A stretch of DNA of 64,000 bases from Chelativorans salis (GCF_025336525.1 NZ_JAOCZP010000010.1:1-64000), one strand, 5' to 3'; shown: positions 1-9,121, counted from the first letter of the stretch. The notes: a model not told the origin generated them from the letters alone. Made by a program: numbers and translations.

Positions 1-117
1 CAGAAGCGGACGATCGAGGAGACATGGCGACACATCGGCCATCTCGTCTCAACCATCCAACCCGGCGAATGCGAAAACTACTTCGCAAACGCCGGATACG
101 CTTCCGTCAAATCGTGA
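1..117 (+). mobile_element. IS630-family transposase, C-terminal end
   Basis: The window opens inside a reading frame that stops at 115-117. Its last residues include the run TWRHIGHLVSTIQP followed by ECENYFANAGY, which is the usual C-terminus of IS630/Tc1-mariner transposases (a helix, then ECxNYFxxAGY). The 5' part lies outside the window. IS630 elements insert at TA. A TA at 125-126 lies just past the stop, where the interrupted acetyltransferase sequence starts, so the element end is probably there. Whether the rest of the element is intact cannot be seen. Confidence 0.8.
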
Positions 118-126
118 ACGACTCTA

Positions 127-840
127 ACCGAGAACCCATGGGTCTTCGGGGTCGTCGCCGAAGAGGATGGGCGCATCGTCGGCTCCAATTTCCTGTCGGA
201 GGGGGACACGATTCGCGGTCTCGGCCCGATCACCGTCGATCCGAATGCCCAGGGCGGCGGCGTGGGTCGGCGGCTGATGCAGGCTGCCCTGCGCCGTGCA
301 AACGGCGCCAGGGGCGTCCGCTTGCTCCAGGACGCCTTCAATATGCGTTCGATCGCGCTCTATGCCTCGCTCGGCTTCGAAGTCCGGGAGCCCGTGCTCG
401 TGATGACCGGGCGCCCGACCAGTGAGCCGACCACCGGCATCACGATTCGCCCGATGGGCGAGCACGACCTGGACGCCTGCGATACGCTCGGTCGTCAGGT
501 GCACGGCATCTCTCGGCGCCGGGAGCTGGCGGAGACGCTGCAATCTTTGTCACCCCTCGTCGCCGAGCGCGCGGGCCGCATAACGGTATACATGACGGCT
601 CCGAAGTTCTGGATTGCCAACCACGGTGTTGCAGAGACCGAAGCCGATATGAAGGGACTGCTCCTGGGAGCGGTGGCCGTGCGCTCCGAGCCGCTCTCCC
701 TCCTGCTGCCGCCTCGGCAAACGGGATTGCTCCAGTGGTGTCTCGAACAAGGCATGCGAGCGGTGAAGCCGATGACACTCATGTCGATCGGCGAATACCA
801 CGCGCCTGCTGGGGCCTATATGCCGTCCGTCTTCTACTGA
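127..840 (+). pseudogene. GNAT-family N-acetyltransferase, 5' end lost to IS630
   Basis: The frame is open from just past the IS630 end to the stop at 838-840. It reads NPWVFGVVAEEDGRIVGSN, then the acetyl-CoA pyrophosphate loop region GPITVDPNAQGGGVGRRLM, then LYASLGFEVRE, the usual order in a GNAT domain. It continues into a C-terminal half ending GAYMPSVFY that is typical of two-part GNAT proteins. What is missing is the first strand and helix of the GNAT fold, replaced by the IS630 end. An internal ATG at 262 cannot give a complete acetyl-CoA site. The stop codon abuts a second transposase relic, so the gene is sandwiched between mobile-element debris. It is most likely non-functional; the substrate is unknown. 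Confidence 0.8.
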
Positions 841-1077
841 TGAACACAGGATGGGCCGCAACTATCTCGCCCACGCCAGCGGAGATGCGGTCAACGCCAT
901 CCTGGCCGCCGCCGGTTACAACTTGTCCCTCCTGCTCGGTGGCTGAGGGCTTTTTTGTGGCTGATGATCGTCGCGCTACTGTTCCGGCCCAAGCCGCTCG
1001 CTGCTTATTACTACTACGAGGCGATCGAGAAGCGTCTTGGCGGCCAGGCGCGGCGCGATGAGCGGTCCGCGGTCTGA
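839..1077 (+). mobile_element. IS5-like transposase C-terminal relic, frameshifted
   Basis: Immediately at the end of the GNAT frame the DNA encodes DEHRMGRNYLAHASGD followed by AVNAILAAAGYNLSLLL, the well-known C-terminal stretch of IS5-type transposases (EHRMGRNYL then NAxLAAAGYNF). That frame stops at 944-946. A one-base shift at about 937 lets it continue as RWLRAFLWLMIVALLF up to a stop at 1075-1077. Only the last part of the transposase is present and it is broken, so this is a scar. The second half after the shift is less certain to belong to the element. Confidence 0.7.
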
Positions 1078-1150
1078 TGAGCGGTGTCGGGGCTTTGGTC
1101 GCTCTGACATTCTCGGCGGCCATCGACAATTCTGCCGGCGGAAATCGAAC

Positions 1151-1201
1151 GTCAGCTTCTACGACTACGACAGCCACTATGTCCTAGTCGTAGAAGCTGA
1201 C
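1151..1201. repeat. 17-bp perfect inverted repeat
   Basis: GTCAGCTTCTACGACTA at 1151-1167 is repeated exactly in inverted form at 1185-1201, with a 17-base spacer. It lies about 170 bases beyond the stop of the leftward LuxR-type gene and has no T tract, so a simple intrinsic terminator is not obvious. It may be a transcription-end hairpin, an operator, or an end of a lost element. About 170 further bases to 1370 hold no recognisable gene. Confidence 0.75.
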
Positions 1202-1369
1202 CAGGAAGTATTAAGCTGGTGCGCCACCAATCGGGACAACCTTCCCAGTCTAGCGGCAGATGCACTTCAATGCGCGGCAGGGGATGGGTCCCGCTGCCTG
1301 TGCGTTCCGGTCCTTCGTAACGGACATTAACCTCCGCCTGTACGCGACGCTTTGATAACCGAAGCATCC

Positions 1370-2533
1370 TCAGTCGAACGTGCCGAGCATCGCGACGAGT
1401 TCGCCTTGTCTATGCGTGCCTGTCTTGTGGAAGATCGCCTTGCTCCTGTGGCGGGCCGTTTCGATCGCTATGCCGAGGAGTCCGGCGGCCTCGGCGAGCG
1501 AATCTCCTTTGGCCAGCCGCTCACACAGCAGAATCTCGGCCGGGGTCAGTCCGAATTGGGCCGAAAGCGAAGAAAAGTCTGCCGAATGCCGCCTGCGCGC
1601 GTTCAGGTCCCGCACGAGCACGAGGACCATCGGGCCCGCGGGGAGAAGTGCCGAGACCCCGGTTTCAGCGCGCGACACGGACGGGAGCGCTGCCAATGAA
1701 ACCTGCCAGTTTCCTGCACCGTTGCTGAAATGGATCCGGGATCGGTCAGTGGGAAACCCTCGTGACAATGCGGCGACTGCGCGGCGGAAGAGACTGTCAG
1801 CCTCCAGCTCCGCGATGCCTACGCGGCCGTGCCGCAGCGCTGCCGCCAATCCTGACGAGAACAGGTCCACGGCTTGCTGGTTGGCATCGCGGAGATGGCG
1901 GTCGCCGTCGATGACGAACGCGGCGCAACAAGCCCGCTCGACCAGCGCGGCTCCCGCTACTGCCTCTTCCGACCGTTTCCTCAGCAACTGTGCGAGATTG
2001 ACTGCCCTGGCAAGATTGCCGCGGACACGGCCCAGGACTTCCACCGCCGGTCCGTCGTAGACGCGGCCCAGAGACTGCGGGTAGTGCATCGGCATGCGGA
2101 ACAAGTCTTTGGGGCCGCCATCGATCTTGATGCCCACGGCGGCTTCGATATCTTTCTGGGGCCTCAGCCACTCATTGTAGAACTCCGTATGGGAGAACAT
2201 GCGGGCCGGGCAGTCTTGCTCGGCGATGAGCACTTTGCCGCTCTCGGCCGAGTCCCAAAACGCCGCCCACGGATTGATGCGAGCGTAGTGGTTCAGGTAG
2301 GATTCCAGGAACTCGTTGTCGATGTTGTGCACCGACAGGAATTTCACTTTTCCCTCGGCAATGTTCTCGTTGCTGAAAGAAACCATTGAGCCGGGGAACG
2401 CCTCACCGATGGTCCTCGGCACCAAGTCCCAGGAAGCGGTCCCAAGCGCTGCCGCGTCGATGGCCTCGGCGGCGGCGCGGCCTATCGCGGCAATGCGGTT
2501 CTCGTCATAGGCGGCAGGTGGTCTTCGCCCCAT
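1370..2533 (-). CDS. LuxR-family transcriptional regulator
   Basis: This is a 387-residue protein with a C-terminal LuxR-type helix-turn-helix at about residues 325-385: FGLTPAEILLCERLAKG, then SLAEAAGLLGIAIETARHR and a recognition helix with KAIFHKTG. This is the GerE fold seen in LuxR, NarL and MalT-like regulators. The first 300 residues have no acyl-homoserine-lactone-domain motif and no receiver aspartate that I can identify; they look like a PAS-like or unknown ligand-sensing region. It is transcribed away from the secreted-protein genes at 2836 onward, across a roughly 300-base region that should hold both promoters. I infer that it controls those neighbours or itself; the ligand is unknown. 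Confidence 0.85.
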   Translation of the reverse strand: MGRRPPAAYDENRIAAIGRAAAEAIDAAALGTASWDLVPRTIGEAFPGSMVSFSNENIAEGKVKFLSVHNIDNEFLESYLNHYARINPWAAFWDSAESGKVLIAEQDCPARMFSHTEFYNEWLRPQKDIEAAVGIKIDGGPKDLFRMPMHYPQSLGRVYDGPAVEVLGRVRGNLARAVNLAQLLRKRSEEAVAGAALVERACCAAFVIDGDRHLRDANQQAVDLFSSGLAAALRHGRVGIAELEADSLFRRAVAALSRGFPTDRSRIHFSNGAGNWQVSLAALPSVSRAETGVSALLPAGPMVLVLVRDLNARRRHSADFSSLSAQFGLTPAEILLCERLAKGDSLAEAAGLLGIAIETARHRSKAIFHKTGTHRQGELVAMLGTFD

Positions 2534-2835
2534 CCTGTTGTCGCACCGGTCGCTTGGGCACGCTCCAATCCCAAATCAGCCAAGCAGAAAGCCAAGCCGG
2601 ATCGGACGACGCTATCCCATGCTGACTGATTATCCAACAGGGCAAAAGTGATGAAATCCAGGTCATGAATTACCCAAGTTTGCTTAGTTGCCAGGCCGCG
2701 ACGACACCCCAACGGAATACGGCAATGCCTTCGATCACCAACCCCCAAACGGGTGGTGACAACTCGGTGGGACGGGGCGCAGTGTTTTGACCCGGCATTT
2801 GCCGGGCGGTGCCACGCTTTTGTTGGGAGGATGCC
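2534..2835. other. Divergent intergenic region, no gene seen
   Basis: About 300 bases lie between the divergent LuxR-type gene and the secreted DUF4440-like gene. I found no convincing coding frame. It should hold both promoters, but no clear -35/-10 pair or palindrome stood out. Confidence 0.5.
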
Positions 2836-3279
2836 ATGGATAGACTGCTGACTTCGATCTTTACCCTACTTTGCCTTTGCCTATTTGCGTTGTCCCCTGC
2901 CAAGGCGGACGCGATCGAGGACCAGGTGAAGGCCGCTTACTCTGACTGGGATGCCGCGTTCGGCGAGGCAGACGCCAAGGCGATTGCGGCGTTCTACACC
3001 GACGATGCCATTTTCCTGCCCGCCACACATGACGTGATCAAGGGGCCGGAAGGGGTGGAGAAGTTCTTTGCCGGAATCTTCGATATGGGCGTCACAGGCC
3101 ACAAGCTTGAACTGATCGAGGCTCAAGGCGACGGCGACCTGCTGTTTGGCACGGCGAAATGGTCAGCCAACGGCAAAGACACCAATGGCGCGGATCAGCC
3201 GTGGGGAGGGGTGGCAACGCACATCTTCGAAAAACAGGCAGACGGCAGCCTGAAACTGAGGCTGCACACCTTCAACTGA
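2836..3279 (+). CDS. Secreted SnoaL/DUF4440-like protein
   Basis: This is a 147-residue protein. The ATG at 2836 was chosen because GGGAGG lies 6-11 bases upstream and because it begins a clean signal peptide (MDRLLTSIFTLLCLCLFA, probable cleavage after AKA or ADA near residue 25). The mature part reads AYSDWDAAFGEADAKAIAAF, then YTDDAIFLP and GPEGVEKFFAGIFDMG, the pattern of the cone-shaped NTF2-like fold in DUF4440/SnoaL proteins (ketosteroid-isomerase-like). These proteins act as small-molecule isomerases or binding proteins; no catalytic assignment is possible here. It is probably periplasmic. It is followed, after a 230-base gap without a gene, by another secreted protein. Confidence 0.8.
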   Translation: MDRLLTSIFTLLCLCLFALSPAKADAIEDQVKAAYSDWDAAFGEADAKAIAAFYTDDAIFLPATHDVIKGPEGVEKFFAGIFDMGVTGHKLELIEAQGDGDLLFGTAKWSANGKDTNGADQPWGGVATHIFEKQADGSLKLRLHTFN

Positions 3280-3511
3280 AGGCATCGCGGCGCTTGCCGA
3301 GCAAAACGGCAGCGCCGTCCTCTTGAATTCGCCTGCAGGATGTCTCCCTTCCGATGACGGATGCAGGCGAATGCTTCTCCGAGACCTCCCCGCCCGAAAT
3401 AAGAGTCTTCGTTAGACGTAACCCATCTGGGTGTTTCGCGCCGCCGCGGTTTTCTGGAGTATGGGGAGTCAACGGCAATTCGCCACTCTGATGTGAACGG
3501 GGAGAAGAACG

Positions 3512-3955
3512 ATGTTGCAGAAAAAATTGTTCAGCGTAGCGACTTTCGCAGGAACGATCGCCGCGAGCTTGTTGGCTCTGGCTCCAACCGCGTCGGGCGG
3601 CCCGCTCGGGACGGCGGAAGGCCAAGACCAGTATCTGCCGGTCCAGAGCATCAGCTACGAATTCGGCTCAAAATACATGAGCGGGTATTTCGTGCAGGAG
3701 ACCGCGATGTGCTTCGTTGCCCTGATGGTTATCGAGAAAAGCGATCCCGAGGCGGTGCTGCCGGTTACGGCCACGCGTGTCCGCCTGGTCCTCAACCCGG
3801 GGCAGATTGCCGGCCTCGACAGCGAGGAGGGTCGTTCGCTCAACTTCACCTGCGGCAAGGACGCCGCGACAATGCTCGTGGACGTCGGCGAGAGGGAAAA
3901 GCTCGTCGCACGTCAGGCCATGGCGCTGCCGACCGACATTGCAAAATCGCGGTAG
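3512..3955 (+). CDS. Periplasmic protein of unknown function
   Basis: This is a 147-residue protein starting with a signal peptide (MLQKKLFSVATFAGTIAASL, hydrophobic to about residue 27). GGGGAGAAG lies a few bases before the ATG. The mature part has two cysteines, in TAMCFVALM and NFTCGKDAA, that could form a disulfide after export. I recognise no family. It lies 91 bases upstream of a c-type cytochrome on the same strand and downstream of another exported protein, so the three may form a periplasmic set. Its function is not known. Confidence 0.75.
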   Translation: MLQKKLFSVATFAGTIAASLLALAPTASGGPLGTAEGQDQYLPVQSISYEFGSKYMSGYFVQETAMCFVALMVIEKSDPEAVLPVTATRVRLVLNPGQIAGLDSEEGRSLNFTCGKDAATMLVDVGEREKLVARQAMALPTDIAKSR

Positions 3956-4046
3956 AGTTCAGCCAAACCGCCGTATGCGTCGTCCAGATCTGATGGCAAC
4001 CATCGACAGGGGTGCCCCGTGCCGAGAAGTGCGGCACGGGCAGACG

Positions 4047-4460
4047 ATGCTACCAATACGGCAACTGGTGTTGTCGACCGTGATTGCTTGTATTCTCGCA
4101 GCCAGTCCGGGTGCGTCTTCGCAAGAGGAGCCGGCCGCCGGCAAGTTCTACAGGGTGGTCGACGGCAAGGCCGATGCGCGGACCTACAACGGCTTCCGGC
4201 GCTATCATGCGGGCTGCAGTCACTGTCACGGGCCGGATGGCGTGGGTTCGACATTCGCCTCTTCGCTTGTCGACCGACCGCTCGACATCGAAACGTTCCG
4301 GCGCGTCGTCCGCGAGGGCCAAAGCAACGGCGCTTCGGTCATGAAAGGGTTCGCTGACGACCCCAATTTCGCTCCGTATGTGGACGACATCTATGCCTAT
4401 CTGCAGGCGCGCGCCGACGGCGCCCTCGGCCGTGGTCGGCCTGGCAGACTGGAGCCGTGA
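4047..4460 (+). CDS. Methanol-metabolism-related c-type cytochrome
   Basis: This is a 137-residue mono-haem cytochrome c. The ATG at 4047 gives a proper signal peptide (MLPIRQLVLSTVIACILAA); an upstream in-frame ATG at 3993 would place a charged stretch before it. The haem motif is CSHCH at residues 57-61, with Met99 in SVMKGF as the likely sixth ligand. The block YRVVDGKADARTYNGFRRY and the tail DDIYAYLQARADGALGRGRP match the cytochromes annotated as methanol-metabolism-related that occur near PQQ alcohol dehydrogenases in methylotrophs and rhizobia. It should pass electrons in the periplasm. No methanol dehydrogenase gene (mxaF or xoxF) is in the window, so the redox partner is unknown. Confidence 0.85.
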   Translation: MLPIRQLVLSTVIACILAASPGASSQEEPAAGKFYRVVDGKADARTYNGFRRYHAGCSHCHGPDGVGSTFASSLVDRPLDIETFRRVVREGQSNGASVMKGFADDPNFAPYVDDIYAYLQARADGALGRGRPGRLEP

Positions 4461-5005
4461 TATAACGGTCCCAATAATCTCACTAGTTTGCCGAACATCG
4501 CATCACAAACGTCAGAGGCATTGCAGCTGGGAACCTAGTGCCAAAGCAATGAAGGGCAGTTCCGCTCCGTTGCCTCACTCGGAGAGAGGGGACTTTCTAT
4601 TGAGCGCAGGGTGACTCCGGTGTGGCCGATGAAACTCTCTTCCGCGCTTCGTTCCGGCTGTCATCGGCGGCGACACGGTCTTCATTGTTCAGATGAAGTG
4701 CGAAGCCGCTCGCGCCGGGATTGCTCAGCTCTGTGCGGCGGCACGGAGCGGTTTGAAATATGCCGTTGCGCCAGATGTCACCTTTCGGGCATTCGGGCGC
4801 GAAGGATCCCACCACGGTGTCGAGGATTATATGGAGCCGACATAGGTATGCGTGTCCGTTTGACGCCTCTGATTCTGGTTGGACGAATTGCGGCTGGCTG
4901 ATCTGCGGAAGCTCCTATGGCGAAAATGCTCTAGCAGTCCCAAGGATTGACCCGGTAAGTTCCCTTCGTATAACTGCTCAGAAACAATGTAGATGGGAGG
5001 AACGC
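4461..5005. other. Region without a clear gene, possible relic
   Basis: This stretch holds no convincing gene. A short open frame at 4633-4845 (+) reads VIGGDTVFIVQMKCEAARAG and ends EDYMEPT. Its composition looks coding, but it has no start with a ribosome site and no family that I recognise; it may be the end of a decayed gene. The last 100 bases, ending in GGGAGG before 5006, carry the leader of ugpB. One CTGTCAT heptamer at 4658-4664 resembles half a Pho box but has no partner. Confidence 0.45.
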
Positions 5006-6316
5006 ATGAAACTGGGCGCTTCTATTGCTGCGCTGGTATGCACGCTGGCCACCGCGGGATCGGCTGCTGCACAGACGCAGATCGAATTCTGGCACGCCTT
5101 CACAGGCCGCCTCGGCGAACTGGTTGCCGAGCAGGTCGAAACCTTCAATGAGAGCCAGGACGACTATCTTGTCAACGCTTCCCACAAAGGAAATTACTCC
5201 GAGACGCTGAATGCCGGCATAGCGGCGGTAAGAGCCGACGAACAGCCGCACATCCTGATGGTTTTCGAGGTCGGCACGGCAACGATGATGGCCGCGGAGG
5301 GTGCTATCAAGCCGGTATACGAGTTGATGGCGGAGGCCGGGGCGGATTTCGATCCGGATGCCTTCATCGGTTCGGTGAAGGGCTATTATACGACCACCGA
5401 GGGCGAGATGCTCTCGATGCCGTTCAATTCCTCCACGCCCGTGCTTTGGGTCAATCGCGACGCCCTGCAGGAAGCCGGCATAGACCCCGATACCGACATG
5501 ACGACCTGGCAGAAGGTGGGTGACGTCCTCGACGAGCTCAAGGCCGCTGGCCACGAATGCCCCCTGACCACGGCATGGCAGAGTTGGGTCCATCTGGAAA
5601 ATATGTCAGCCTATCACGATGTCCCCTTCGCGACGAAGGAGAACGGTTTCGCCGGTCTCGACACCGAACTCGCCTTCAACGGCCCCGTTCAGGTGCAACA
5701 CATCCAGGCTATGGGCGACTGGGCCGAGGATGGAAAATTCATCTATACCGGACGGCGCAACGAGGGCGGCGCGAATTTCCGCGCCGGAGAATGCGCGCTC
5801 TTCACCGAGAGCTCGGCCGGATATGCCGGCATCGAAGCGGAGGCGGAATTCGAGTTCGACGTGCGGCCGCTTCCCTATTGGGAAGGCGTGGAAGGCGCGC
5901 CGCAGAACACCATCATCGGCGGGGCCTCCCTCTGGGTTCTTGCCGGCCATGAGCCGGAGGAGTACGAGGGTGTCGCGGCCTTTCTGAATTTCCTCTCGTC
6001 GCCCGAAATCCAGGCGAAATGGCATCAGGATACCGGCTATCTTCCCATCACCACGGCGGCCGGCGAGCTGACGCGCGAGCAGGGTTACTATGAGGCCAAT
6101 CCCGGCACCGACATCGCGGTCAAGCAGATGACCGCGAATGAGCCGACCGAGAATTCCAAAGGACTGCGGCTCGGTTCGTTCGACCAGATACGCGGCATCG
6201 TCGACGAGGAGCTCGAGGCCGTGTGGTCGGGGGACAAGACGGCGCAGGCCGCACTGGATTCGGCGGTGGAACGCGGCAACAGGCTGCTTCGCCGTTTCGA
6301 ACAGGCCAACCGCTAA
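5006..6316 (+). CDS. ugpB: Glycerol-3-phosphate-type ABC transporter, binding protein
   Basis: This is a 436-residue periplasmic binding protein of the UgpB type. The start at 5006 follows GGGAGG and begins a signal peptide (MKLGASIAALVCTLATAG, cleavage near residue 22 before QTQIEFWHAF). IEFWHAFTGRLGE and FNESQDDYLVNASHKGNY match the start of UgpB proteins, as do the later blocks LWVNRDALQEAGIDP and ECPLTTAWQSWVHLENMSA. Known members bind sn-glycerol-3-phosphate and its diesters. It heads ugpBAEC in the standard order. In many bacteria the operon is induced by phosphate starvation through PhoB; I could not see a convincing Pho box. The C-terminus EQANR is intact. Confidence 0.9.
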   Translation: MKLGASIAALVCTLATAGSAAAQTQIEFWHAFTGRLGELVAEQVETFNESQDDYLVNASHKGNYSETLNAGIAAVRADEQPHILMVFEVGTATMMAAEGAIKPVYELMAEAGADFDPDAFIGSVKGYYTTTEGEMLSMPFNSSTPVLWVNRDALQEAGIDPDTDMTTWQKVGDVLDELKAAGHECPLTTAWQSWVHLENMSAYHDVPFATKENGFAGLDTELAFNGPVQVQHIQAMGDWAEDGKFIYTGRRNEGGANFRAGECALFTESSAGYAGIEAEAEFEFDVRPLPYWEGVEGAPQNTIIGGASLWVLAGHEPEEYEGVAAFLNFLSSPEIQAKWHQDTGYLPITTAAGELTREQGYYEANPGTDIAVKQMTANEPTENSKGLRLGSFDQIRGIVDEELEAVWSGDKTAQAALDSAVERGNRLLRRFEQANR

Positions 6317-6325
6317 GGCGGAAAA

Positions 6326-6351
6326 CGCGCCCCGGCTCCAGCCGGGGCGCG
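6326..6351 (+). promoter_or_regulatory. Strong hairpin between ugpB and ugpA
   Basis: A perfect 12-bp inverted repeat (CGCGCCCCGGCT and its complement) with only two bases between the arms begins 9 bases after the ugpB stop. It ends 7 bases before the ugpA start. Without a T tract it is more likely a 3'-stabiliser of ugpB mRNA and a brake on ugpA than a full terminator. It also occupies the place where the ugpA ribosome site should lie. Confidence 0.75.
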
Positions 6352-6358
6352 CGTTCTC

Positions 6359-7240
6359 ATGGAAAAGCGGGTCCGTTTCAAAGGATATCTGCTGCCGATC
6401 TGCCTGGTCATGCCGCAGATCGTGATAACGGCTGTCTTCTTCTTCTACCCGGCTGGCCAGGCGATCTGGCAATCTCTGTTCATCCCGGATCCTTTCGGGT
6501 TTTCTGCGCAGTTCGTGGGGCTCGGAAATTTCGAGTTCCTGCTCTCCGACCCCTTTTATCGTGCGTCGTTCATCACCACGGCCATCTTCTCGATCCTGGT
6601 GACCGCCGTCTCGATGGGCGTAGCCCTGTTCCTGGCGGTGCTCGCTGATCGGCTGATCAAGGGTTCGGGCACCTATCGGACGCTGCTGATCTGGCCTTAC
6701 GCGGTTGCACCCGCCGTAGCCGGCGTGCTGTGGCTCTTCATGTTCAACACGCGGGTAGGCGTGGTGACCTGGTATCTCGGCGTACTGGGCTACGACTGGA
6801 ACCACGTGCTGAATCCGGGAGAAGCGATGGGCCTCGTGGTCCTGGCATCGTCCTGGGGGCGCATCAGCTATAACTTCCTTTTCTTTCTCGCCGGCCTCCA
6901 GGCCATACCGCGTTCCGTTATAGAGGCGGCGGCGATCGACGGCGCGCATTTCTGGACGCGGTTTCGGACGATCGTGTTTCCGCTCCTGTCTCCGACGACC
7001 TTTTTCCTGCTCGTGGTCAATGTCGTTTATGCCTTCTTCGAAACCTTCGGGGTGGTCCACACCATCACGGCCGGCGGCCCGCAGCAGGCCACGACGATCC
7101 TGGTCTACAAGGTCTACTCCGATGGGTTTGTCGGACAGGACCTCGGCTCGTCCGCCGCGCAGTCGGTCATACTGCTGATCATCGTCAGCGTCCTGACCGT
7201 CATCCAGTTCAGATATATCGAACGCAGGGTACACTACTAA
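6359..7240 (+). CDS. ugpA: Glycerol-3-phosphate-type ABC transporter, permease A
   Basis: This is a 293-residue inner-membrane permease of the MalF/UgpA class with about six membrane segments, starting [19 protein letters not shown]. The cytoplasmic coupling loop (EAA motif) reads [17 protein letters not shown] followed by [11 protein letters not shown], where the ATPase docks. It pairs with UgpE. Its start lies right after a GC-rich hairpin and has no obvious free ribosome site, so translation may depend on hairpin opening. The stop TAA at 7238-7240 shares its last base with the ugpE ATG, so the two permeases are translationally coupled. Confidence 0.9.
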   Translation: MEKRVRFKGYLLPICLVMPQIVITAVFFFYPAGQAIWQSLFIPDPFGFSAQFVGLGNFEFLLSDPFYRASFITTAIFSILVTAVSMGVALFLAVLADRLIKGSGTYRTLLIWPYAVAPAVAGVLWLFMFNTRVGVVTWYLGVLGYDWNHVLNPGEAMGLVVLASSWGRISYNFLFFLAGLQAIPRSVIEAAAIDGAHFWTRFRTIVFPLLSPTTFFLLVVNVVYAFFETFGVVHTITAGGPQQATTILVYKVYSDGFVGQDLGSSAAQSVILLIIVSVLTVIQFRYIERRVHY

Positions 7241-8094
7241 TGGCGGATACCGGTGGAATGGTGGAAAAGCGTGGCGCGGCGCTCTGGCTCACCCATCTGG
7301 GTCTGATCGTCGGCCTGTTCTTCATCTTCTTTCCCATCTGGCTGGCGTTCGTGGCCTCTACGATTTCCCAGCCGGAGATCGTTCGCCCTCCGATGCCGTT
7401 GCTGCCGGGCGATCGTTTCCTGGAGAACTACTCGAAAGCCCTGGTTTCGGGCATCAACGCGCCGGTTGCGCGAATGCTCTTCAATTCCGCGGTGATGGCG
7501 CTGGGCATCGCATTCGGAAAGATTGCCATCTCGCTGCTTTCCGCCTTCGCCATCGTCTACTTCCGCTTTCCCGGAAGGCAGCTTTTCTTCTGGCTCATTT
7601 TCCTGACCCTCATGCTGCCCGTGGAGGTCCGGATCGTGCCCACATACGAGGTGGCGGCGCAGTTCGGGATGCTCAACAGCTATTCCGGACTGATCTTTCC
7701 GCTGATCGCCTCCGCGACCGCCACCTTCCTCTTCCGGCAGTTCTTTCTCACCGTTCCCGACGAGCTGGCTGAGGCTGCTCGGGTGGACGGTGCTCGGCCG
7801 ATGCGGTTCTTCTGGGATATCCTCCTGCCCATGAGCCGTACCAACATCGCGGCGCTTTTCGTGATCCTCTTCATTTACGGATGGAACCAGTATCTGTGGC
7901 CGCTGCTGATCACGACGGACCCGTCGATGAACACCATCGTGATGGGGATCAAGCAAATGTTCCCTTCCGGCGACGACACCGCGGATTGGCCGGTGATCAT
8001 GGCGACATCGCTACTCGCCATGCTGCCGCCGATCCTGGTGGTGATCGGCATGCAGAGACTGTTCATTCGCGGCCTAGTTGAAAGCGAGAAGTAG
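7240..8094 (+). CDS. ugpE: Glycerol-3-phosphate-type ABC transporter, permease E
   Basis: This is a 284-residue permease of the MalG/UgpE class and the partner of UgpA in the membrane heterodimer. The EAA loop is visible as [18 protein letters not shown], then [15 protein letters not shown]. The tail [16 protein letters not shown] is typical of UgpE, and the length is normal for the family. The next gene starts immediately after its TAG, with no intervening base, so expression is surely joint. Confidence 0.9.
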   Translation: MADTGGMVEKRGAALWLTHLGLIVGLFFIFFPIWLAFVASTISQPEIVRPPMPLLPGDRFLENYSKALVSGINAPVARMLFNSAVMALGIAFGKIAISLLSAFAIVYFRFPGRQLFFWLIFLTLMLPVEVRIVPTYEVAAQFGMLNSYSGLIFPLIASATATFLFRQFFLTVPDELAEAARVDGARPMRFFWDILLPMSRTNIAALFVILFIYGWNQYLWPLLITTDPSMNTIVMGIKQMFPSGDDTADWPVIMATSLLAMLPPILVVIGMQRLFIRGLVESEK

Positions 8095-9105
8095 ATGGCG
8101 ACCGTCACCCTGGAAAACCTGAAGAAGAGCTTCGGCAGGACCGAGGTGATCCACGGCGTGAACATCGACATCGCCGACGGTGAATTCATCGTCATCGTCG
8201 GGCCTTCCGGCTGCGGCAAGTCGACCCTCTTGCGGATGGTCGCGGGGCTCGAGACCGTTACCTCGGGAAAGGTCTTCATCGGCGGCCATCTGGTCAACGA
8301 GCGCGAGCCCATGGACCGCGACATCGCAATGGTGTTCCAGAACTACGCGCTTTACCCGCATATGAGCGTGTTCGACAACATGGCATACGGCCTGAAGATT
8401 GCCGGGAGGTCGAAGGCCGAGATCGCCGAGCGTGTCGCAGCTGCCGCCCACGTCCTTCAGATAGAGCCCTTTCTCGACCGCAAGCCGCGCGAACTTTCCG
8501 GCGGGCAGCGCCAGCGTGTCGCCATGGGTCGGGCCATCGTCCGCAAGCCGGCCGTGTTTCTGTTCGACGAGCCGCTTTCCAATCTGGACGCGAAGCTTAG
8601 GGTCCAGATGCGCCTGGAAATCAAACAGCTTCAGCGGGAACTGGGGGTGACCTCCCTCTACGTCACGCACGATCAGGTGGAGGCAATGACGCTCGCCGAC
8701 AGGATGATCGTCATGAATGAAGGCCGGGCGGATCAGATCGGTGCGCCGCTGGAGGTCTACGCCAACCCACAGACGGTCTTCGTGGCCGGCTTTATCGGCT
8801 CTCCCCCGACAAATTTTCTCCCGGCCTTGTCGGTCTCCAGGGGAAGCACGGAAGAACTGCTGGGCATCCGCCCGGAGCACCTGCGTATAGTCGGGCCAGA
8901 TAAATGTGAGCTACGAGCACGCGTGGTTAATGCCGAGGCCTTGGGCGCTGAGACGCTTGTACACACTCGTATCCACAGCGGGGAGTATGTCACCGTGCGT
9001 CAGGAGGGCAGCCGGCCGGTTCCTGAAGAGGGGGAGGAGGTTGGCCTTGGCTGGGCGAAAGAAAACGAAATGCTCTTCTTCACCAACGGCGCGCGCAGGT
9101 ATTAG
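8095..9105 (+). CDS. ugpC: Glycerol-3-phosphate-type ABC transporter, ATPase
   Basis: This is a 336-residue ABC ATPase of the MalK/UgpC class. Walker A is GPSGCGKST at residues 36-44, the signature is [16 protein letters not shown], and Walker B is [16 protein letters not shown] followed by the switch histidine in [12 protein letters not shown]. The C-terminal regulatory OB-type domain ([10 protein letters not shown], then [11 protein letters not shown]) is present. In the family it energises uptake through UgpAE and can receive regulatory inputs. No further transport gene follows; the next DNA is a decayed IclR-type gene. All four parts are intact, so the importer should work. Confidence 0.92.
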   Translation: MATVTLENLKKSFGRTEVIHGVNIDIADGEFIVIVGPSGCGKSTLLRMVAGLETVTSGKVFIGGHLVNEREPMDRDIAMVFQNYALYPHMSVFDNMAYGLKIAGRSKAEIAERVAAAAHVLQIEPFLDRKPRELSGGQRQRVAMGRAIVRKPAVFLFDEPLSNLDAKLRVQMRLEIKQLQRELGVTSLYVTHDQVEAMTLADRMIVMNEGRADQIGAPLEVYANPQTVFVAGFIGSPPTNFLPALSVSRGSTEELLGIRPEHLRIVGPDKCELRARVVNAEALGAETLVHTRIHSGEYVTVRQEGSRPVPEEGEEVGLGWAKENEMLFFTNGARRY

Positions 9106-9121
9106 GCACTCCCGGAGTAAG

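Noticed and set aside
4658-4680. CTGTCAT resembling half of a Pho box upstream of ugpB
   Set aside because: The second half at the expected 11-base offset is absent (GGCGACA), and the site lies about 340 bases from the start, so phosphate control is not supported by sequence.
5606-7234. A 542-codon open frame on the minus strand
   Set aside because: It is antisense to ugpB and ugpA, has no family content and is rich in Arg, Glu and His as expected from the complement of GC-rich coding DNA.
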